In this document: one piece after another, positions 8,923 through 18,150 of the stretch
Numbering within the stretch: the stretch's first letter is position 1
How the letters are laid out: every line of letters starts with the position of its first letter
Assembly: GCA_902524595.1 (NCBI GenBank)
Contig: CABZDS010000001.1
Location: forward strand, 124,001-188,000
DNA from: an uncultured Pelagibacteraceae bacterium
GTDB taxonomy: Bacteria; Pseudomonadota; Alphaproteobacteria; Pelagibacterales; Pelagibacteraceae
Direction of reading: 5' to 3'
Length of the DNA stretch: 64,000 nt
Made by a program: the position numbers and the translations under genes
Notes under the pieces: generated by a model
Told to the model about the DNA's origin: nothing
Databases searched by the model: none
What the model saw: the letters and a program-made list of their open reading frames with translations, nothing else

Positions 8923-9576
8923 GAAACAATTAAAAATTTACTTAATATCGAAACAAAAGTTAAGCAAAAATTTCAAAAAAGCAATTTTGATCAAGTTCCC
9001 AATATAATAGCAGTATCTAAAACATTTAAAATTGATCATATAAGTCCCTTAATTGAGCATGGACATATCCATTTTGGAGAAAATAAAGTTCAAGAGGCTG
9101 TTGAAAAATGGACTGATATTAAGCAAAAAAAAAATAATTTAAAATTACACTTAATTGGTAAATTACAAACCAATAAGGTTAAATTTGCAGTTAAATTATT
9201 TGACTACATACATTCACTTGATAATGAAAAGTTGGCTAAAAAAATTTCTGAATATCAAATTAAAGAAAATCGTAATTTAAAATTATTTATTCAAATTAAT
9301 ATAGGAGATGAAAACCAGAAATCAGGTATTAATGAAAACAATTTAGAAAATTTTCATAATTATTGCAAAGATTTAGGTTTAAATATTGTTGGTTTGATGT
9401 GTATTCCACCTTTTAATAATGATAGTGAAAAATATTTTAATAAAATGGAAAAATTAAAAAATAATCTAGCATTAAAAGAGTTAAGTATGGGTATGTCATC
9501 AGATTATTTGGATGCTTTAAATTATGGCGCAACTTATCTGAGAATTGGATCTAGTATTTTTGGAAGCAGAAATTAA
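8917..9576 (+). CDS. yggS: YggS-family pyridoxal phosphate homeostasis protein
   Basis: The 219-residue protein has the PLP-binding lysine in IIAVSKTF at about residue 35, the HFGENKVQEA segment, LHLIGKLQTNK, LFIQINIGDENQKSG, and SMGMSSDYLDAL followed by LRIGSSIFG, all YggS signatures. It binds PLP in the cytosol and balances vitamin B6 vitamers rather than acting as an enzyme. Its ATG overlaps the start codon of the leftward ThiE-like gene. Its stop overlaps the next leftward gene by four bases. Confidence 0.96.
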   Translation: MHETIKNLLNIETKVKQKFQKSNFDQVPNIIAVSKTFKIDHISPLIEHGHIHFGENKVQEAVEKWTDIKQKKNNLKLHLIGKLQTNKVKFAVKLFDYIHSLDNEKLAKKISEYQIKENRNLKLFIQINIGDENQKSGINENNLENFHNYCKDLGLNIVGLMCIPPFNNDSEKYFNKMEKLKNNLALKELSMGMSSDYLDALNYGATYLRIGSSIFGSRN

Positions 9577-10067
9577 GATATTTTAATCTTTGTGTTCTTA
9601 TTAATTAATTTAGCTAAAATTAAAAAATCTTTTTTTAATAAACCTATACATCCTGCAGTTGGTCTATAATTTTTAGTTAGGTGAATAAAAATTGCGCTTC
9701 CTTTATGTATTTTTGGTTTACTCCAATTATATTTAATTGGAATTAAATAATCATATTTATAGTCTTTTCGATATAATTTTTCAGATTTAATCTTATTATA
9801 ATTTATTACTTTTTTATTATAAAATTTTTTATTTCTTATATCGTTACACCACCCCATGTTTTTACTAATACTCTTACAATTTAATGAGGTTTGAGGTTTT
9901 TTTACTCTATCTTTTCTAAAATACAAATAACTTAAATTAAATAAACCTTGGGGTGTCTTTTTATCTCCTTCAAATTTAGTATTAGTCAGTCCGTTTTTAC
10001 CTACACAGCATTTAAAACTAAAATCTTTATATAAAAGAGTTTGTTTATTTTTTAGTCTAATTATCAT
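9573..10067 (-). CDS. YkuD-type L,D-transpeptidase domain protein without signal peptide
   Basis: The 164-residue product holds the YkuD core: KKTPQGLFNL, AIFIHLTKNYRPTAGCIGL with the nucleophilic Cys after TAG and the upstream His. Family members cross-link or anchor peptidoglycan. The Arg usually after the Cys (GCIRL/GCVRL) is Gly here, and no signal peptide or membrane segment is visible at the N-terminus, which is odd for an enzyme that should meet periplasmic peptidoglycan. Activity and location are therefore unsure. It converges on yggS and diverges from the winged-helix gene. Confidence 0.82.
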   Translation of the reverse strand: MIIRLKNKQTLLYKDFSFKCCVGKNGLTNTKFEGDKKTPQGLFNLSYLYFRKDRVKKPQTSLNCKSISKNMGWCNDIRNKKFYNKKVINYNKIKSEKLYRKDYKYDYLIPIKYNWSKPKIHKGSAIFIHLTKNYRPTAGCIGLLKKDFLILAKLINKNTKIKIS

Positions 10068-10078
10068 AACCTTTAAAT

Positions 10079-10633
10079 ATGAATAAACAATACCTTCTAA
10101 TTCATGATCATAAAATATTATACGAAATCTTGTTTGAATTAAAGAGTATATTAAGTTTTGAGTTAAGATTTATAAAAGAAAAAGATTTTAAATTAAAAAA
10201 TTTAAGACCTAATGAGTTAATTATCTCAAAAAAAAATTTCGAAAGTGAAAATCAAATTAAATTAAATGATTTTCCAATAGAATTAGATAAGTTAGTAGAT
10301 TATTTAAATATTAACTTTCTTAAAAAAAAAATTAAATTTCAAAAAGATATCAAAATTGGAGAGTATCAAGTAAACTTTAATACAAGAAAAATGTTTAAGA
10401 ATAATAAGCATCTCAATTTAACTGAGAAAGAGTCAAAAATAATTGATTTTCTAAAAAATTCTACCTCACCTGTATCTGTTATTAAATTGCAAAATAAAGT
10501 TTGGGGCTATAAATCACAATTGGAAACCCATACTGTTGAAACACACATCTATCGTTTACGAAAAAAAATTGACAATGTATTTAAAGATAAAAATTTTATC
10601 AGAAGTTATAAAGAAGGCTATCAAATATCATGA
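10079..10633 (+). CDS. OmpR-type winged-helix regulator with degenerate receiver
   Basis: Of 184 residues, the C-terminal part from about 105 is a clear Trans_reg_C winged helix: LNLTEKESKIIDFL, VWGYKSQLETHTVETHIYRLRKKI and FIRSYKEGYQI. The N-terminal 80 residues have the size of a shortened receiver, but where the phospho-acceptor Asp would lie the sequence reads ELIISKKN, so phosphorylation is unlikely. It probably binds DNA constitutively or senses something else. No histidine kinase is nearby. Its stop overlaps the start of the ArfA-like gene (ATGA), so the two are coupled. Confidence 0.85.
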   Translation: MNKQYLLIHDHKILYEILFELKSILSFELRFIKEKDFKLKNLRPNELIISKKNFESENQIKLNDFPIELDKLVDYLNINFLKKKIKFQKDIKIGEYQVNFNTRKMFKNNKHLNLTEKESKIIDFLKNSTSPVSVIKLQNKVWGYKSQLETHTVETHIYRLRKKIDNVFKDKNFIRSYKEGYQIS

Positions 10634-10737
10634 AAAATAGAAACGTAATAGCTAAAGATTTATTTTCAAAAAAATATAAGAATAAAATAGTTAAGCCAAA
10701 AAAAGGTAAAGGCAGCTTTAAAAGAAAAAAAAAATAA
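10630..10737 (+). CDS. arfA: Minimal ArfA-like alternative ribosome-rescue factor (35 aa)
   Basis: Too short for the ORF track. The 35-residue product begins with NVIAKDLF and ends in PKKGKGSFKRKKK. This matches the ArfA pattern in which NAIxxLLxDPLF is followed by KKGKGSYxRK. ArfA helps release factor 2 free ribosomes stalled at the 3-prime end of stopless mRNAs. E. coli ArfA carries a longer hydrophobic tail that is normally removed; this gene stops right after the basic motif. It is coupled by ATGA to the upstream regulator and ends one base before the convergent oxygenase gene. Identification rests on motif likeness only. Confidence 0.75.
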   Translation: MKNRNVIAKDLFSKKYKNKIVKPKKGKGSFKRKKK

Positions 10738-10738
10738 A

Positions 10739-11347
10739 TTATTTTAATATATCAATATTAAAACTAATAACTATTCTATCTTCATTTGACTCATTCATAC
10801 CTACAGAGTGAGGTAGGTAAGCTGGAAACAAAAGTAAATCTCCTTCATTTGGCTTTATGTGAGCAATATTTTGATTTAAATCAGTCTTTCTATTGCTTGT
10901 AGTTACTCTTTCTCTGGATATCAAATTTGGATTTGTAACTTTGAAAGATCCACAGTTTTCTGGAGCTTTCACATAGTATGCTGCACTCAAATAATTGTTT
11001 GGATGGGTATGTTCTAAGTTAAAATTATTTTTTTTATTAATTATTGCCCACATCTCTGTTAAGTTCACTTTACCTGGATCATATTTCCATCCATACTCTT
11101 TGAATGTATCAGCAACATACATCTGTATAGAAATAAAAAATTTAAAAGGCGCAGCTTCTTTCTCCTTTAGATTAAACGGTTTTGAGTGCCATCCCCCTTG
11201 ATTTGACCTAGCCACACCCTCAGGATCCAATTTATGAAGATTATATATATATTTTGATAATTCTTCGTTATGTTTTTTGTAATCATCTAACTGATAATGG
11301 AATACAGGTTGAGGAAAGAGTTTGAATATATTTTTTGATAATGTCAT
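10739..11347 (-). CDS. Putative 2-oxoglutarate/Fe(II) oxygenase (TIGR02466-like)
   Basis: The 202-residue protein carries the 2OG-Fe(II) facial triad pattern: LEHTHPNNYLSAAYYV with the first His and a downstream acidic partner region, GDLLLFPAYLPHSV with the second His, and DRIVISFNI with the Arg that would hold 2-oxoglutarate. The N-terminal LFPQPVFHYQL opening is typical of the TIGR02466 group, often found in marine bacteria and cyanophages. The substrate is unknown. It ends the leftward grpE-to-oxygenase run and abuts the PfkB kinase gene with no gap. Confidence 0.85.
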   Translation of the reverse strand: MTLSKNIFKLFPQPVFHYQLDDYKKHNEELSKYIYNLHKLDPEGVARSNQGGWHSKPFNLKEKEAAPFKFFISIQMYVADTFKEYGWKYDPGKVNLTEMWAIINKKNNFNLEHTHPNNYLSAAYYVKAPENCGSFKVTNPNLISRERVTTSNRKTDLNQNIAHIKPNEGDLLLFPAYLPHSVGMNESNEDRIVISFNIDILK

Positions 11348-12277
11348 TTAGAGTCTTGCACCAATTTGTTGAATTACTTTTGATGATAATTCTTTTCCCT
11401 TATTAAGACATCCCATTAAGTCTAAATTATTAAGGTATCCATGCAAAAATCCTGCTGCAAATAAATCTCCAGCACCTGTGAGGTCTTTTATAAGTAAATT
11501 TTTTTCTATGCCATTTTCAAAAATTTCATTGTTAGATATTAACACGGCACCTTTTTCGCCGCGGGTAATTACTATAATTTTGTTTAAATTTTTAGCAAAG
11601 TTTATAACTTCATCAAAATTTTTTGTATCTATCAATGACATCATCTCCTGTTCATTTGCAAAAGTGATGTCTATTTTATTTTTTACTAAATCTAAAAAAT
11701 GTGGTTTATGTCTATCCACACAGAACTGATCTGAAAGAGACATAGCAACTTTATTTGCACTTTTAATTGCTTTTTCAAATGCTTTTTTAGGTTCTCCTTC
11801 ATCCCACAAATAGCCTTCTAAAAATATCATTTCTGATTGCTTAATAAAATCAACATTTACGTCCTTTTCATTAATTTTTCCGGCAGTACCCAGAAATGTA
11901 CACATTGTTCTTTCCGAATCTGGAGTTACTAAAATTAAACAAGTCCCTGTTGGCAATTCTTCTTTCTTTTTTGAATAAAAATATTTAACCTTTTCTGATT
12001 TCAATCCTTCTTCATATTTATTACCTAATTCGTCATCACTCACTTTTCCGATAAAACCCACGTTGTTCCCTAATTGCGATAATCCAACAATAGAATTTGC
12101 TACTGATCCACCAGAAATAGTTTTTTCAATTTTTAAATTTGATAACAGTGATTGAAATTCCTTATCATCAAAAATTAGCTTCATTGTACCTTTTGTTAGA
12201 TTATTTTGATTAATAAAGTTTTCATCAACCTTGCAAATTACGTCGACTATTGCATTTCCAATTCCTAAAATTTTCAT
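11348..12277 (-). CDS. PfkB-family sugar/adenosine kinase
   Basis: The 309-residue protein is a ribokinase-fold kinase. It opens with LGIGNAIVDVICKVD, has the GGSVANSIVGLSQLG substrate-loop region, and ends with the PfkB signature DLTGAGDLFAAGFLHGYL containing the catalytic Asp. Alphaproteobacterial relatives are usually annotated adenosine kinase; the substrate cannot be fixed from sequence alone. It lies one base from nth and abuts the oxygenase gene. Confidence 0.9.
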   Translation of the reverse strand: MKILGIGNAIVDVICKVDENFINQNNLTKGTMKLIFDDKEFQSLLSNLKIEKTISGGSVANSIVGLSQLGNNVGFIGKVSDDELGNKYEEGLKSEKVKYFYSKKKEELPTGTCLILVTPDSERTMCTFLGTAGKINEKDVNVDFIKQSEMIFLEGYLWDEGEPKKAFEKAIKSANKVAMSLSDQFCVDRHKPHFLDLVKNKIDITFANEQEMMSLIDTKNFDEVINFAKNLNKIIVITRGEKGAVLISNNEIFENGIEKNLLIKDLTGAGDLFAAGFLHGYLNNLDLMGCLNKGKELSSKVIQQIGARL

Positions 12278-12278
12278 T

Positions 12279-12932
12279 TTATGCTTTTTTTGTTTTTATC
12301 GGTCTTTTTCTTTTAGGATAACAAGAAGTACAAATTTTACAAGAAATACCGTAACAATCTCTTGCTTTACAATATTCTCTTCCATAATAAATAATTTGAA
12401 GATGAAGTTTATTCCAATTTTTTTTTGGAAATAAACGCTTTAAATCTTTTTCTGTTTGAACAACATTTTTTCCATTAGTTAAACCCCATCGTTGGGCAAG
12501 TCTATGTATGTGAGTATCTATTGGAAATGCAGGGTAGCCAAAACCTTGAGACATAACTACACTTGCAGTTTTGTGTCCAACTCCAGGCAATTCCTCTAAT
12601 TCCTCAAAAGTCCTAGGAACTTTTCCATTATATTTTTCAACTAAAGTTTTTGAAAGATTATAAACACTTTTAGCTTTAACCCTAAAAATACCTATACTTC
12701 TTATCAATTTTTCTATTTTTCTTCTACCCAGTTTAACAAAATGCTCAGGTTTATTATATTTTGGGTAAATATTTCTTGTAACATTGTTAACATTTATATC
12801 TGTACATTGAGCCGAAAGTAGTACAGATATTAAAAGTGTAAATATATTTCTATGCTTTAATGGTATAGGTGTTGTTGGATAAGTTTTGTTTAATATTTTT
12901 AAAACTATTTTGGCTCTCTGTTCTTCATTCAT
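12279..12932 (-). CDS. nth: Endonuclease III
   Basis: The 217-residue DNA glycosylase/AP lyase has the helix-hairpin-helix ELPGVGHKTASVVMSQ, with the catalytic Lys in HKTA, and PAFPIDTHIHRLAQRWGL with the catalytic Asp. It excises oxidised pyrimidines. The C-terminal iron-sulphur region is odd: cysteines occur as C-x4-C-x4-C-x2-C-x2-C (EYCKARDCYGISCKICTSC) instead of the usual C-x6-C-x2-C-x5-C. The start overlaps the dapB stop by one base. Confidence 0.95.
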   Translation of the reverse strand: MNEEQRAKIVLKILNKTYPTTPIPLKHRNIFTLLISVLLSAQCTDINVNNVTRNIYPKYNKPEHFVKLGRRKIEKLIRSIGIFRVKAKSVYNLSKTLVEKYNGKVPRTFEELEELPGVGHKTASVVMSQGFGYPAFPIDTHIHRLAQRWGLTNGKNVVQTEKDLKRLFPKKNWNKLHLQIIYYGREYCKARDCYGISCKICTSCYPKRKRPIKTKKA

Positions 12933-13708
12933 TATTTAAAATTCAGAAGATTTCTCATTGAATAAAGACCTGGTTTTTTATTTATTAGCCATTTAGCAGC
13001 AATTATTGCTCCCTCTGAGTACAAAGCTCTATCGAAAGCTTCATGATTTAGTTTTATAATTTCTTTTCCGCTTGAAAAAGTCACTTCATGTTCACCAATA
13101 ATCTCGCCTTTTCTAATTGAATTGAAATTAATTTTTTTTCCAAAAGGAAACTTTTTTTTATTTAAGAATTTTTTCCCCATTATTTTATAAAAGTCTTTAT
13201 TTTTTCCAACAGCAATTCCATTTCCAAGCATTAAAGCAGTTCCAGAAGGATGGTCTTTCTTGTGTTTGTGATGTGCTTCAAAAACTTTACTTTTATAATT
13301 ATTACCGAGTGATGCTGCTGTGATCTCTGTAAGATACATGAGTAGATTAATTCCAAGGCTCATATTACCTGCTTTCAAAATTGGAATTTTATTAGAAAAC
13401 TTTTTTATTAATTTTTCCTCTTTTTTTGTAAAACCTGTAGTACCAATGACCACCTTTTTTTTTAGTTTTACAGCAATTTTTAATACTTCTAGCGTACATT
13501 TTGGTACAGTGAAATCTATTATAACGTTTGCTTTTCTTAGGGCTTTTTCAGTATTCAATTCAGGTTTAATTCCAACAATCTTTTTCTTAATTAACTTATT
13601 TTCTGTAATAGCAACTAATCTAGTAGATTTATCTTTTGTAGCAGATTTGATGAGCTGTTGGCCCATTCTTCCCTTAAATCCTGTTATAGCTATGTTAATT
13701 TTACCCAT
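12932..13708 (-). CDS. dapB: 4-hydroxy-tetrahydrodipicolinate reductase
   Basis: The 258-residue protein starts with INIAITGFKGRMGQQL, the nucleotide-binding GxxGRMG, then VIDFTVP, VVIGTTGFT, and the active-site EAHHKHKKDHPSGTALML. It makes tetrahydrodipicolinate for lysine and meso-diaminopimelate synthesis; lysA for the last lysine step is at the other end of the window. The length is typical. Location after dnaJ in a leftward operon is common in alphaproteobacteria. Confidence 0.97.
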   Translation of the reverse strand: MGKINIAITGFKGRMGQQLIKSATKDKSTRLVAITENKLIKKKIVGIKPELNTEKALRKANVIIDFTVPKCTLEVLKIAVKLKKKVVIGTTGFTKKEEKLIKKFSNKIPILKAGNMSLGINLLMYLTEITAASLGNNYKSKVFEAHHKHKKDHPSGTALMLGNGIAVGKNKDFYKIMGKKFLNKKKFPFGKKINFNSIRKGEIIGEHEVTFSSGKEIIKLNHEAFDRALYSEGAIIAAKWLINKKPGLYSMRNLLNFK

Positions 13709-13735
13709 TATTAGGGTTTAGATTAGCATTATTAG

Positions 13736-14860
13736 TTAGTTTTTCCAAAAACTTTTGGCCTTTTGAAAGAATTTTTTAATACTTGGGTTAGATTTTTCGT
13801 TTTCAATTTCTCTAAATTTTTCTAGTAATTCTTTTTGTTCTTTATTTAGAGATATTGGAACTTCAGTATTTACTTGTACATAAAGGTCTCCAAAATCATT
13901 ACCCCTCATGTAAGGCATACCCTTTCCTCTTAATCTAAATTGTTTTCCACTTTGAGTTCCTGCGGGAATTTTTATTTTAGCCTTACCACCGTCAATTGTT
14001 GGAATTTCAATTGAAGCACCCAAAGCAGCATCTGCTATAGAGACTGGATATTCAAAAAACAGATTTTCATCTGATCTTTTAAATAAGTCATGGGAATGCA
14101 CATTAATGAATAAGTATAAATCACCACTACCCCCACCTCTTGATCCTGCTTCACCTTTACCTGAGAGCCTTATTCTCGTTCCATCATCCACACCTTTTGG
14201 AATGGTAACTGATAATCTTTTCGAAGCTTGTTTTTTCCCTTGACCATTACAAGCTGAGCAAGGATGTGTAATTTCCTCTCCAGCACCAGCGCATTGAGGG
14301 CAAGTTTGCTGAACTGTAAAAAAACCTTGGCTTGATCTAACTTGTCCATGACCACCACACATAGAACATGCGCCTGCATGATGTCCAGGTTTTGATCCAT
14401 AGCCACTACAAGTATCACATTTTTCAGATGTAGAGAATTTTATATCTTGTTTTTTTCCAGAAAAAGCCTCCTCCAAAGAAATAGACAAATCATATCTTAA
14501 ATCTGAACCTCTGTTATTTGATCTTCTTGACCTACGACCTCCACCAAAGCCTTCTCCAAAAAAATCCTCAAAAATATCAGAAAAATGATTTGAAAAATCA
14601 AAATTTCCAAATCCTCCTCTACCACCACCTCCATTTTCAAATGCCGCATGACCAAAATTGTCATAGTTTTGTTTTCTCTCAGAATTAGAAAGGACGTGAT
14701 AAGCTTCTGATGCTTCCTTAAATTTTTCTTCAGCACTCTTATCATTCTTATTTTTGTCTGGATGATATTTTACTGCAAGTTTTCTATAAGCTGATTTTAT
14801 TTGATCTGCCGAAGCACTTTTGTTTACACCTAAAACTTCATAATAATCTCTTTTTGCCAT
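13736..14860 (-). CDS. dnaJ: Chaperone DnaJ
   Basis: The 374-residue protein has the J domain ([24 protein letters not shown] start, HPDKN at about residues 33-37), a Gly/Phe-rich linker, four CxxCxGxG-type zinc repeats between about 145 and 210 ([32 protein letters not shown]), and the C-terminal substrate domain. It feeds clients to DnaK and stimulates its ATPase. It follows dnaK with a 28-base gap. Confidence 0.98.
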   Translation of the reverse strand: MAKRDYYEVLGVNKSASADQIKSAYRKLAVKYHPDKNKNDKSAEEKFKEASEAYHVLSNSERKQNYDNFGHAAFENGGGGRGGFGNFDFSNHFSDIFEDFFGEGFGGGRRSRRSNNRGSDLRYDLSISLEEAFSGKKQDIKFSTSEKCDTCSGYGSKPGHHAGACSMCGGHGQVRSSQGFFTVQQTCPQCAGAGEEITHPCSACNGQGKKQASKRLSVTIPKGVDDGTRIRLSGKGEAGSRGGGSGDLYLFINVHSHDLFKRSDENLFFEYPVSIADAALGASIEIPTIDGGKAKIKIPAGTQSGKQFRLRGKGMPYMRGNDFGDLYVQVNTEVPISLNKEQKELLEKFREIENEKSNPSIKKFFQKAKSFWKN

Positions 14861-14888
14861 AACATGTTATAGACAAACAGTTGTTATA

Positions 14889-16811
14889 TTAGGCGCTTTT
14901 TTCTTTATTCTCGTCTTTTACTTCTTCAAAATCTGCATCAACAACGTTATCGTCTTTCTTATCTTCTTTCTTCGCTTCTTTTGGAGCATCTTCAGGTTTT
15001 GCACTTTGTTGTGATTTGTAGATTGCTTCACCTAATTTCATAGATGCCTGAACTAAATCTTGTGTTTTCTTTTTAATTTCCTCAATATCAGTTCCCTTCA
15101 GAGCATTTCTTAGATTTGCTGATGCATCTTCAATTGCTTTTTTATCTGCATCAGAAACTTTACTTCCATGCTCTTTCAAGTTCTTTTCAGTTGAATGAAT
15201 TAATGTATCCGCTTGATTTCTTGCATCAACAGCTTCTCTTTTCTTTTTATCTTCTTCTTTGTTAGACTCCGCATCTTTTACCATCTGGTTAATTTCTTCA
15301 TCGCTTAATCCACCAGATGCTTGAATTTGAATTTTTTGCTCTTTACCAGTTCCTTTGTCTTTGGCTGATACATTAACTATACCGTTAGCGTCTATATCAA
15401 AAGCTACTTCAATTTGTGGAACACCTCTTGGAGCTGGAGCAATTCCGACTAGCTCAAAATTTCCTAATACTTTGTTATCTGAAGCCATTTCCCTCTCGCC
15501 CTGGAGAACTCTGATTGATACAGCGGGTTGATTGTCCTCAGCGGTTGAAAATACTTGGCTCTTTTTTGTTGGAATTGTTGTATTTTTATCAATAAGTTTT
15601 GTTGATACACCACCTAAAGTTTCTATCCCTAGAGATAAAGGCGTTACGTCTAAAAGCAGCACATCTTTAACATCCCCTTGTAATACTCCAGCTTGGATAG
15701 CTGCACCCATTGCTACAACTTCGTCAGGATTTACAGATTTGTTAGGATCTTTCCCAAAGAAATTTTTAACTTCCTCTATAACTTTTGGCATTCTAGTCAT
15801 ACCACCAACTAGTACTATTTCATCTACTTCACTTGGTGATAAGCCTGCATCTTTTAATGCTGTTTTACATGGCGGTATCGTTCTAGAAATTAAATCTTCA
15901 ACTAAAGCTTCTAATTTGGCTCTAGTCATTTTCAGGTTAATATGTTTTGGTCCAGTTTTGTCAGCAGTAATAAATGGCAAATTTATTTCTGTTTGGGTAG
16001 CTGATGAAAGTTCAATTTTTGCTTTTTCAGCTGCTTCTTTTAATCTTTGCAAAGCTAATTTATCTGATTTTAGATCAATACCGTTTTCTTTTTTAAATTC
16101 TGTAAGTAAGTAATCAACTATTGCATTATCAAAATCTTCTCCACCTAAAAATGTATCACCATTGGTTGATTTAACCTCAAATACACCATCACCTAATTCA
16201 AGAATAGAAACATCAAACGTTCCTCCACCTAAGTCATAGACTGCTATTTTCTTATTTGCTTTTTTATCTAAACCATAAGCTAGAGATGCTGCTGTTGGCT
16301 CATTTATAATTCTTAAAACTTCAAGGCCAGCTATTTTACCTGCATCTTTAGTAGCTTGTCTCTGAGCATCATTAAAATATGCTGGAACGGTAATAACTGC
16401 TTGTTTCACCTCAGAGCCTAAATATTTTTCTGCTGTCTCCTTCATCTTTTGAAGTGTGAAAGCTGAAATTTGTGATGGTGAATATTTTTGGCCCTTTGCT
16501 TCAATCCATGCGTCGCCTTTATCAGAATTAACTATTTTAAAAGGAGCAGTCTCTACATCTTTTTTAACTGTCGGATCATCAAAATTTCTTCCAATTAATC
16601 TTTTAACTGCAAATATTGTATTTTCAGGATTTGTAACAGCTTGTCTTTTCGCAGGCTGGCCTATTAATTTTTCTCCTTCATCAGTAAATGCAACAACCGA
16701 AGGTGTCGTTCTCGCTCCTTCAGCATTCTCCAAGACTTTTGCTTGCGTTCCTTCCATAACAGCAACACAAGAATTTGTTGTTCCCAAATCTATTCCTATA
16801 ACTTTACTCAT
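14889..16811 (-). CDS. dnaK: Chaperone DnaK (Hsp70)
   Basis: The 640-residue Hsp70 has all landmarks: [43 protein letters not shown], the linker [18 protein letters not shown], and an acidic, Lys-rich C-terminal tail. The substrate domain uses the standard SxGxS order. Codon use is less AT-biased than its neighbours, fitting high expression. It sits between grpE (61-base gap) and dnaJ. No CIRCE repeat was visible upstream. Confidence 0.99.
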   Translation of the reverse strand: MSKVIGIDLGTTNSCVAVMEGTQAKVLENAEGARTTPSVVAFTDEGEKLIGQPAKRQAVTNPENTIFAVKRLIGRNFDDPTVKKDVETAPFKIVNSDKGDAWIEAKGQKYSPSQISAFTLQKMKETAEKYLGSEVKQAVITVPAYFNDAQRQATKDAGKIAGLEVLRIINEPTAASLAYGLDKKANKKIAVYDLGGGTFDVSILELGDGVFEVKSTNGDTFLGGEDFDNAIVDYLLTEFKKENGIDLKSDKLALQRLKEAAEKAKIELSSATQTEINLPFITADKTGPKHINLKMTRAKLEALVEDLISRTIPPCKTALKDAGLSPSEVDEIVLVGGMTRMPKVIEEVKNFFGKDPNKSVNPDEVVAMGAAIQAGVLQGDVKDVLLLDVTPLSLGIETLGGVSTKLIDKNTTIPTKKSQVFSTAEDNQPAVSIRVLQGEREMASDNKVLGNFELVGIAPAPRGVPQIEVAFDIDANGIVNVSAKDKGTGKEQKIQIQASGGLSDEEINQMVKDAESNKEEDKKKREAVDARNQADTLIHSTEKNLKEHGSKVSDADKKAIEDASANLRNALKGTDIEEIKKKTQDLVQASMKLGEAIYKSQQSAKPEDAPKEAKKEDKKDDNVVDADFEEVKDENKEKSA

Positions 16812-16872
16812 AATTAATCCTATTTGATGCTCATATAAGTGTTAATTTTACAACTACAACCATAATAAATAA

Positions 16873-17511
16873 CTAATTTTTTACTTCTTTTTCCTCATTT
16901 TCTTGGTTTTTTTGGTTATTCTGTTTATCTTCAACTTTTTTTTTAGATACAGCTACTAACGAAGGTCTTAGTAACCTATCCTTCATCATAAAACCTTTTT
17001 GAATTTCTTGAACTATTGTGCCTTGATCTTTGGTATCATCTTCGACTTCCATCATAGCCTGATGTAAATTTGGATCCAATTTTTCGTTAATTGCTTTAAT
17101 CGGTTCAATATTATTTTTTTTGAAAATTGAAATCATATCTTTATTAATAATATCAATGTGCTCTATTAATTTTTTTAGTGTGTCTTTATCTTTAATAGTT
17201 TCATCACTTTCGAGTGTTTGTTTTGATCTCTCTAAATTATCTAGAAGATTAAGTGTTTCTCTTGCAAATGAAAATCCACCATATTCAAAAGCTTCATCTT
17301 TCTCTTTTTCAAATCTTCTTCTTTGATTTTCCATTTCAGCAAATGTTCTAGCAACTTTATCTTTAAGGTTTGTAATTTCATCTTCAGGCGAAAGCTGTTC
17401 AACTTCTTCTTTTTTTTCAGTCTCTTCTGGGACCTGCTTATCTGTGCTTAGCTCTAAATTTTCATCTTTTAAATTTTGATTTTTCTTATTTTGTGATACT
17501 TCTTTTTCCAT
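16873..17511 (-). CDS. grpE: Nucleotide exchange factor GrpE
   Basis: The 212-residue protein has an acidic, low-complexity N-terminal 45 residues, the long coiled-coil helix with FAEMENQRRRFEKEKDEAF, and the beta domain with LDPNLHQAMMEVEDD, VVQEIQKGFMMKDRLLRPSLVAVSK-type segments. It releases ADP from DnaK. It heads the leftward heat-shock run; hrcA, often its neighbour, is absent here. The 36-base gap to divergent rdgB must hold any promoters for both. Confidence 0.97.
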   Translation of the reverse strand: MEKEVSQNKKNQNLKDENLELSTDKQVPEETEKKEEVEQLSPEDEITNLKDKVARTFAEMENQRRRFEKEKDEAFEYGGFSFARETLNLLDNLERSKQTLESDETIKDKDTLKKLIEHIDIINKDMISIFKKNNIEPIKAINEKLDPNLHQAMMEVEDDTKDQGTIVQEIQKGFMMKDRLLRPSLVAVSKKKVEDKQNNQKNQENEEKEVKN

Positions 17512-17547
17512 TACATTCTATATGGTATGAAATTCATGAAATTCTAG

Positions 17548-18150
17548 ATGTTAAAAAAAAAAATTAAAGAAATTGTAGTAGGGTCAAATAATGATGGAAA
17601 AATAAAAGAAATTAAAGATTTGCTGCCAAAATACTACACTATTACCTCTCCAAAAGACTATGGCCTTAAAAGCCCAAAAGAAAATGGAAATACGTTTCTA
17701 AAAAATTCTTTAATAAAAGCCAAGTATTTTTCAAAAAAAACAAAAAAAATTTGTATTGCAGATGACTCAGGACTTGAAATTGACTTACTAAATAATCAAC
17801 CAGGTATTTATTCGGCAAGATGGGGTGGAGAAAAGGGTGATTTTAGTTTGGCAATATCCAAAGTATATCAAAAGTTATCGGAGGTCGATAAAAACTGGAA
17901 GTTAAAAAAAATTAAAGCAAGATTTATTTGTGCATTAACTATTTATGGGTTAAAAAAAAATCCGATTCAATCATTAGGAATTATTAATGGTAAAATTTCA
18001 AAAAAGAAAATTGGAAATAAAGGTTTCGGATATGATCCAATTTTTATTCCTGAAAATAAAAGATTAACATTTGGTCAAATGAGTCAAAAGTTAAAATTTA
18101 AAAATGATCACCGAGCACGAGCTTTCAAACAAATTAAAAAATTTCTTTAA
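17548..18150 (+). CDS. rdgB: dITP/XTP pyrophosphatase (RdgB/HAM1)
   Basis: The 200-residue protein starts with IVVGSNNDGKIKEI, the T/SxNxxK nucleotide motif, then ADDSGLEIDLLNNQPGIYSARW and GFGYDPIFIP with LTFGQMSQKLKFKNDHRARAF. These are complete HAM1/RdgB signatures. It hydrolyses non-canonical purine triphosphates to keep them out of DNA. Length is typical. It is divergent from grpE and overlaps the end of the convergent lpoA-like gene by 17 bases. Confidence 0.97.
   Translation: MLKKKIKEIVVGSNNDGKIKEIKDLLPKYYTITSPKDYGLKSPKENGNTFLKNSLIKAKYFSKKTKKICIADDSGLEIDLLNNQPGIYSARWGGEKGDFSLAISKVYQKLSEVDKNWKLKKIKARFICALTIYGLKKNPIQSLGIINGKISKKKIGNKGFGYDPIFIPENKRLTFGQMSQKLKFKNDHRARAFKQIKKFL

Noticed and set aside
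11712-11724. Single DnaA-box-like CTATCCACA in the PfkB kinase gene
   Set aside because: One isolated near match inside a coding region is expected by chance.
15532-16113. 193-codon ORF antisense to dnaK
   Set aside because: Shadow of a strongly biased gene; low-complexity Ser/Thr product without motifs.
17512-17547. CIRCE or heat-shock sigma promoter before grpE
   Set aside because: No TTAGCACTC-type inverted repeat and no clear sigma32-type pair could be found in the 36-base spacer.
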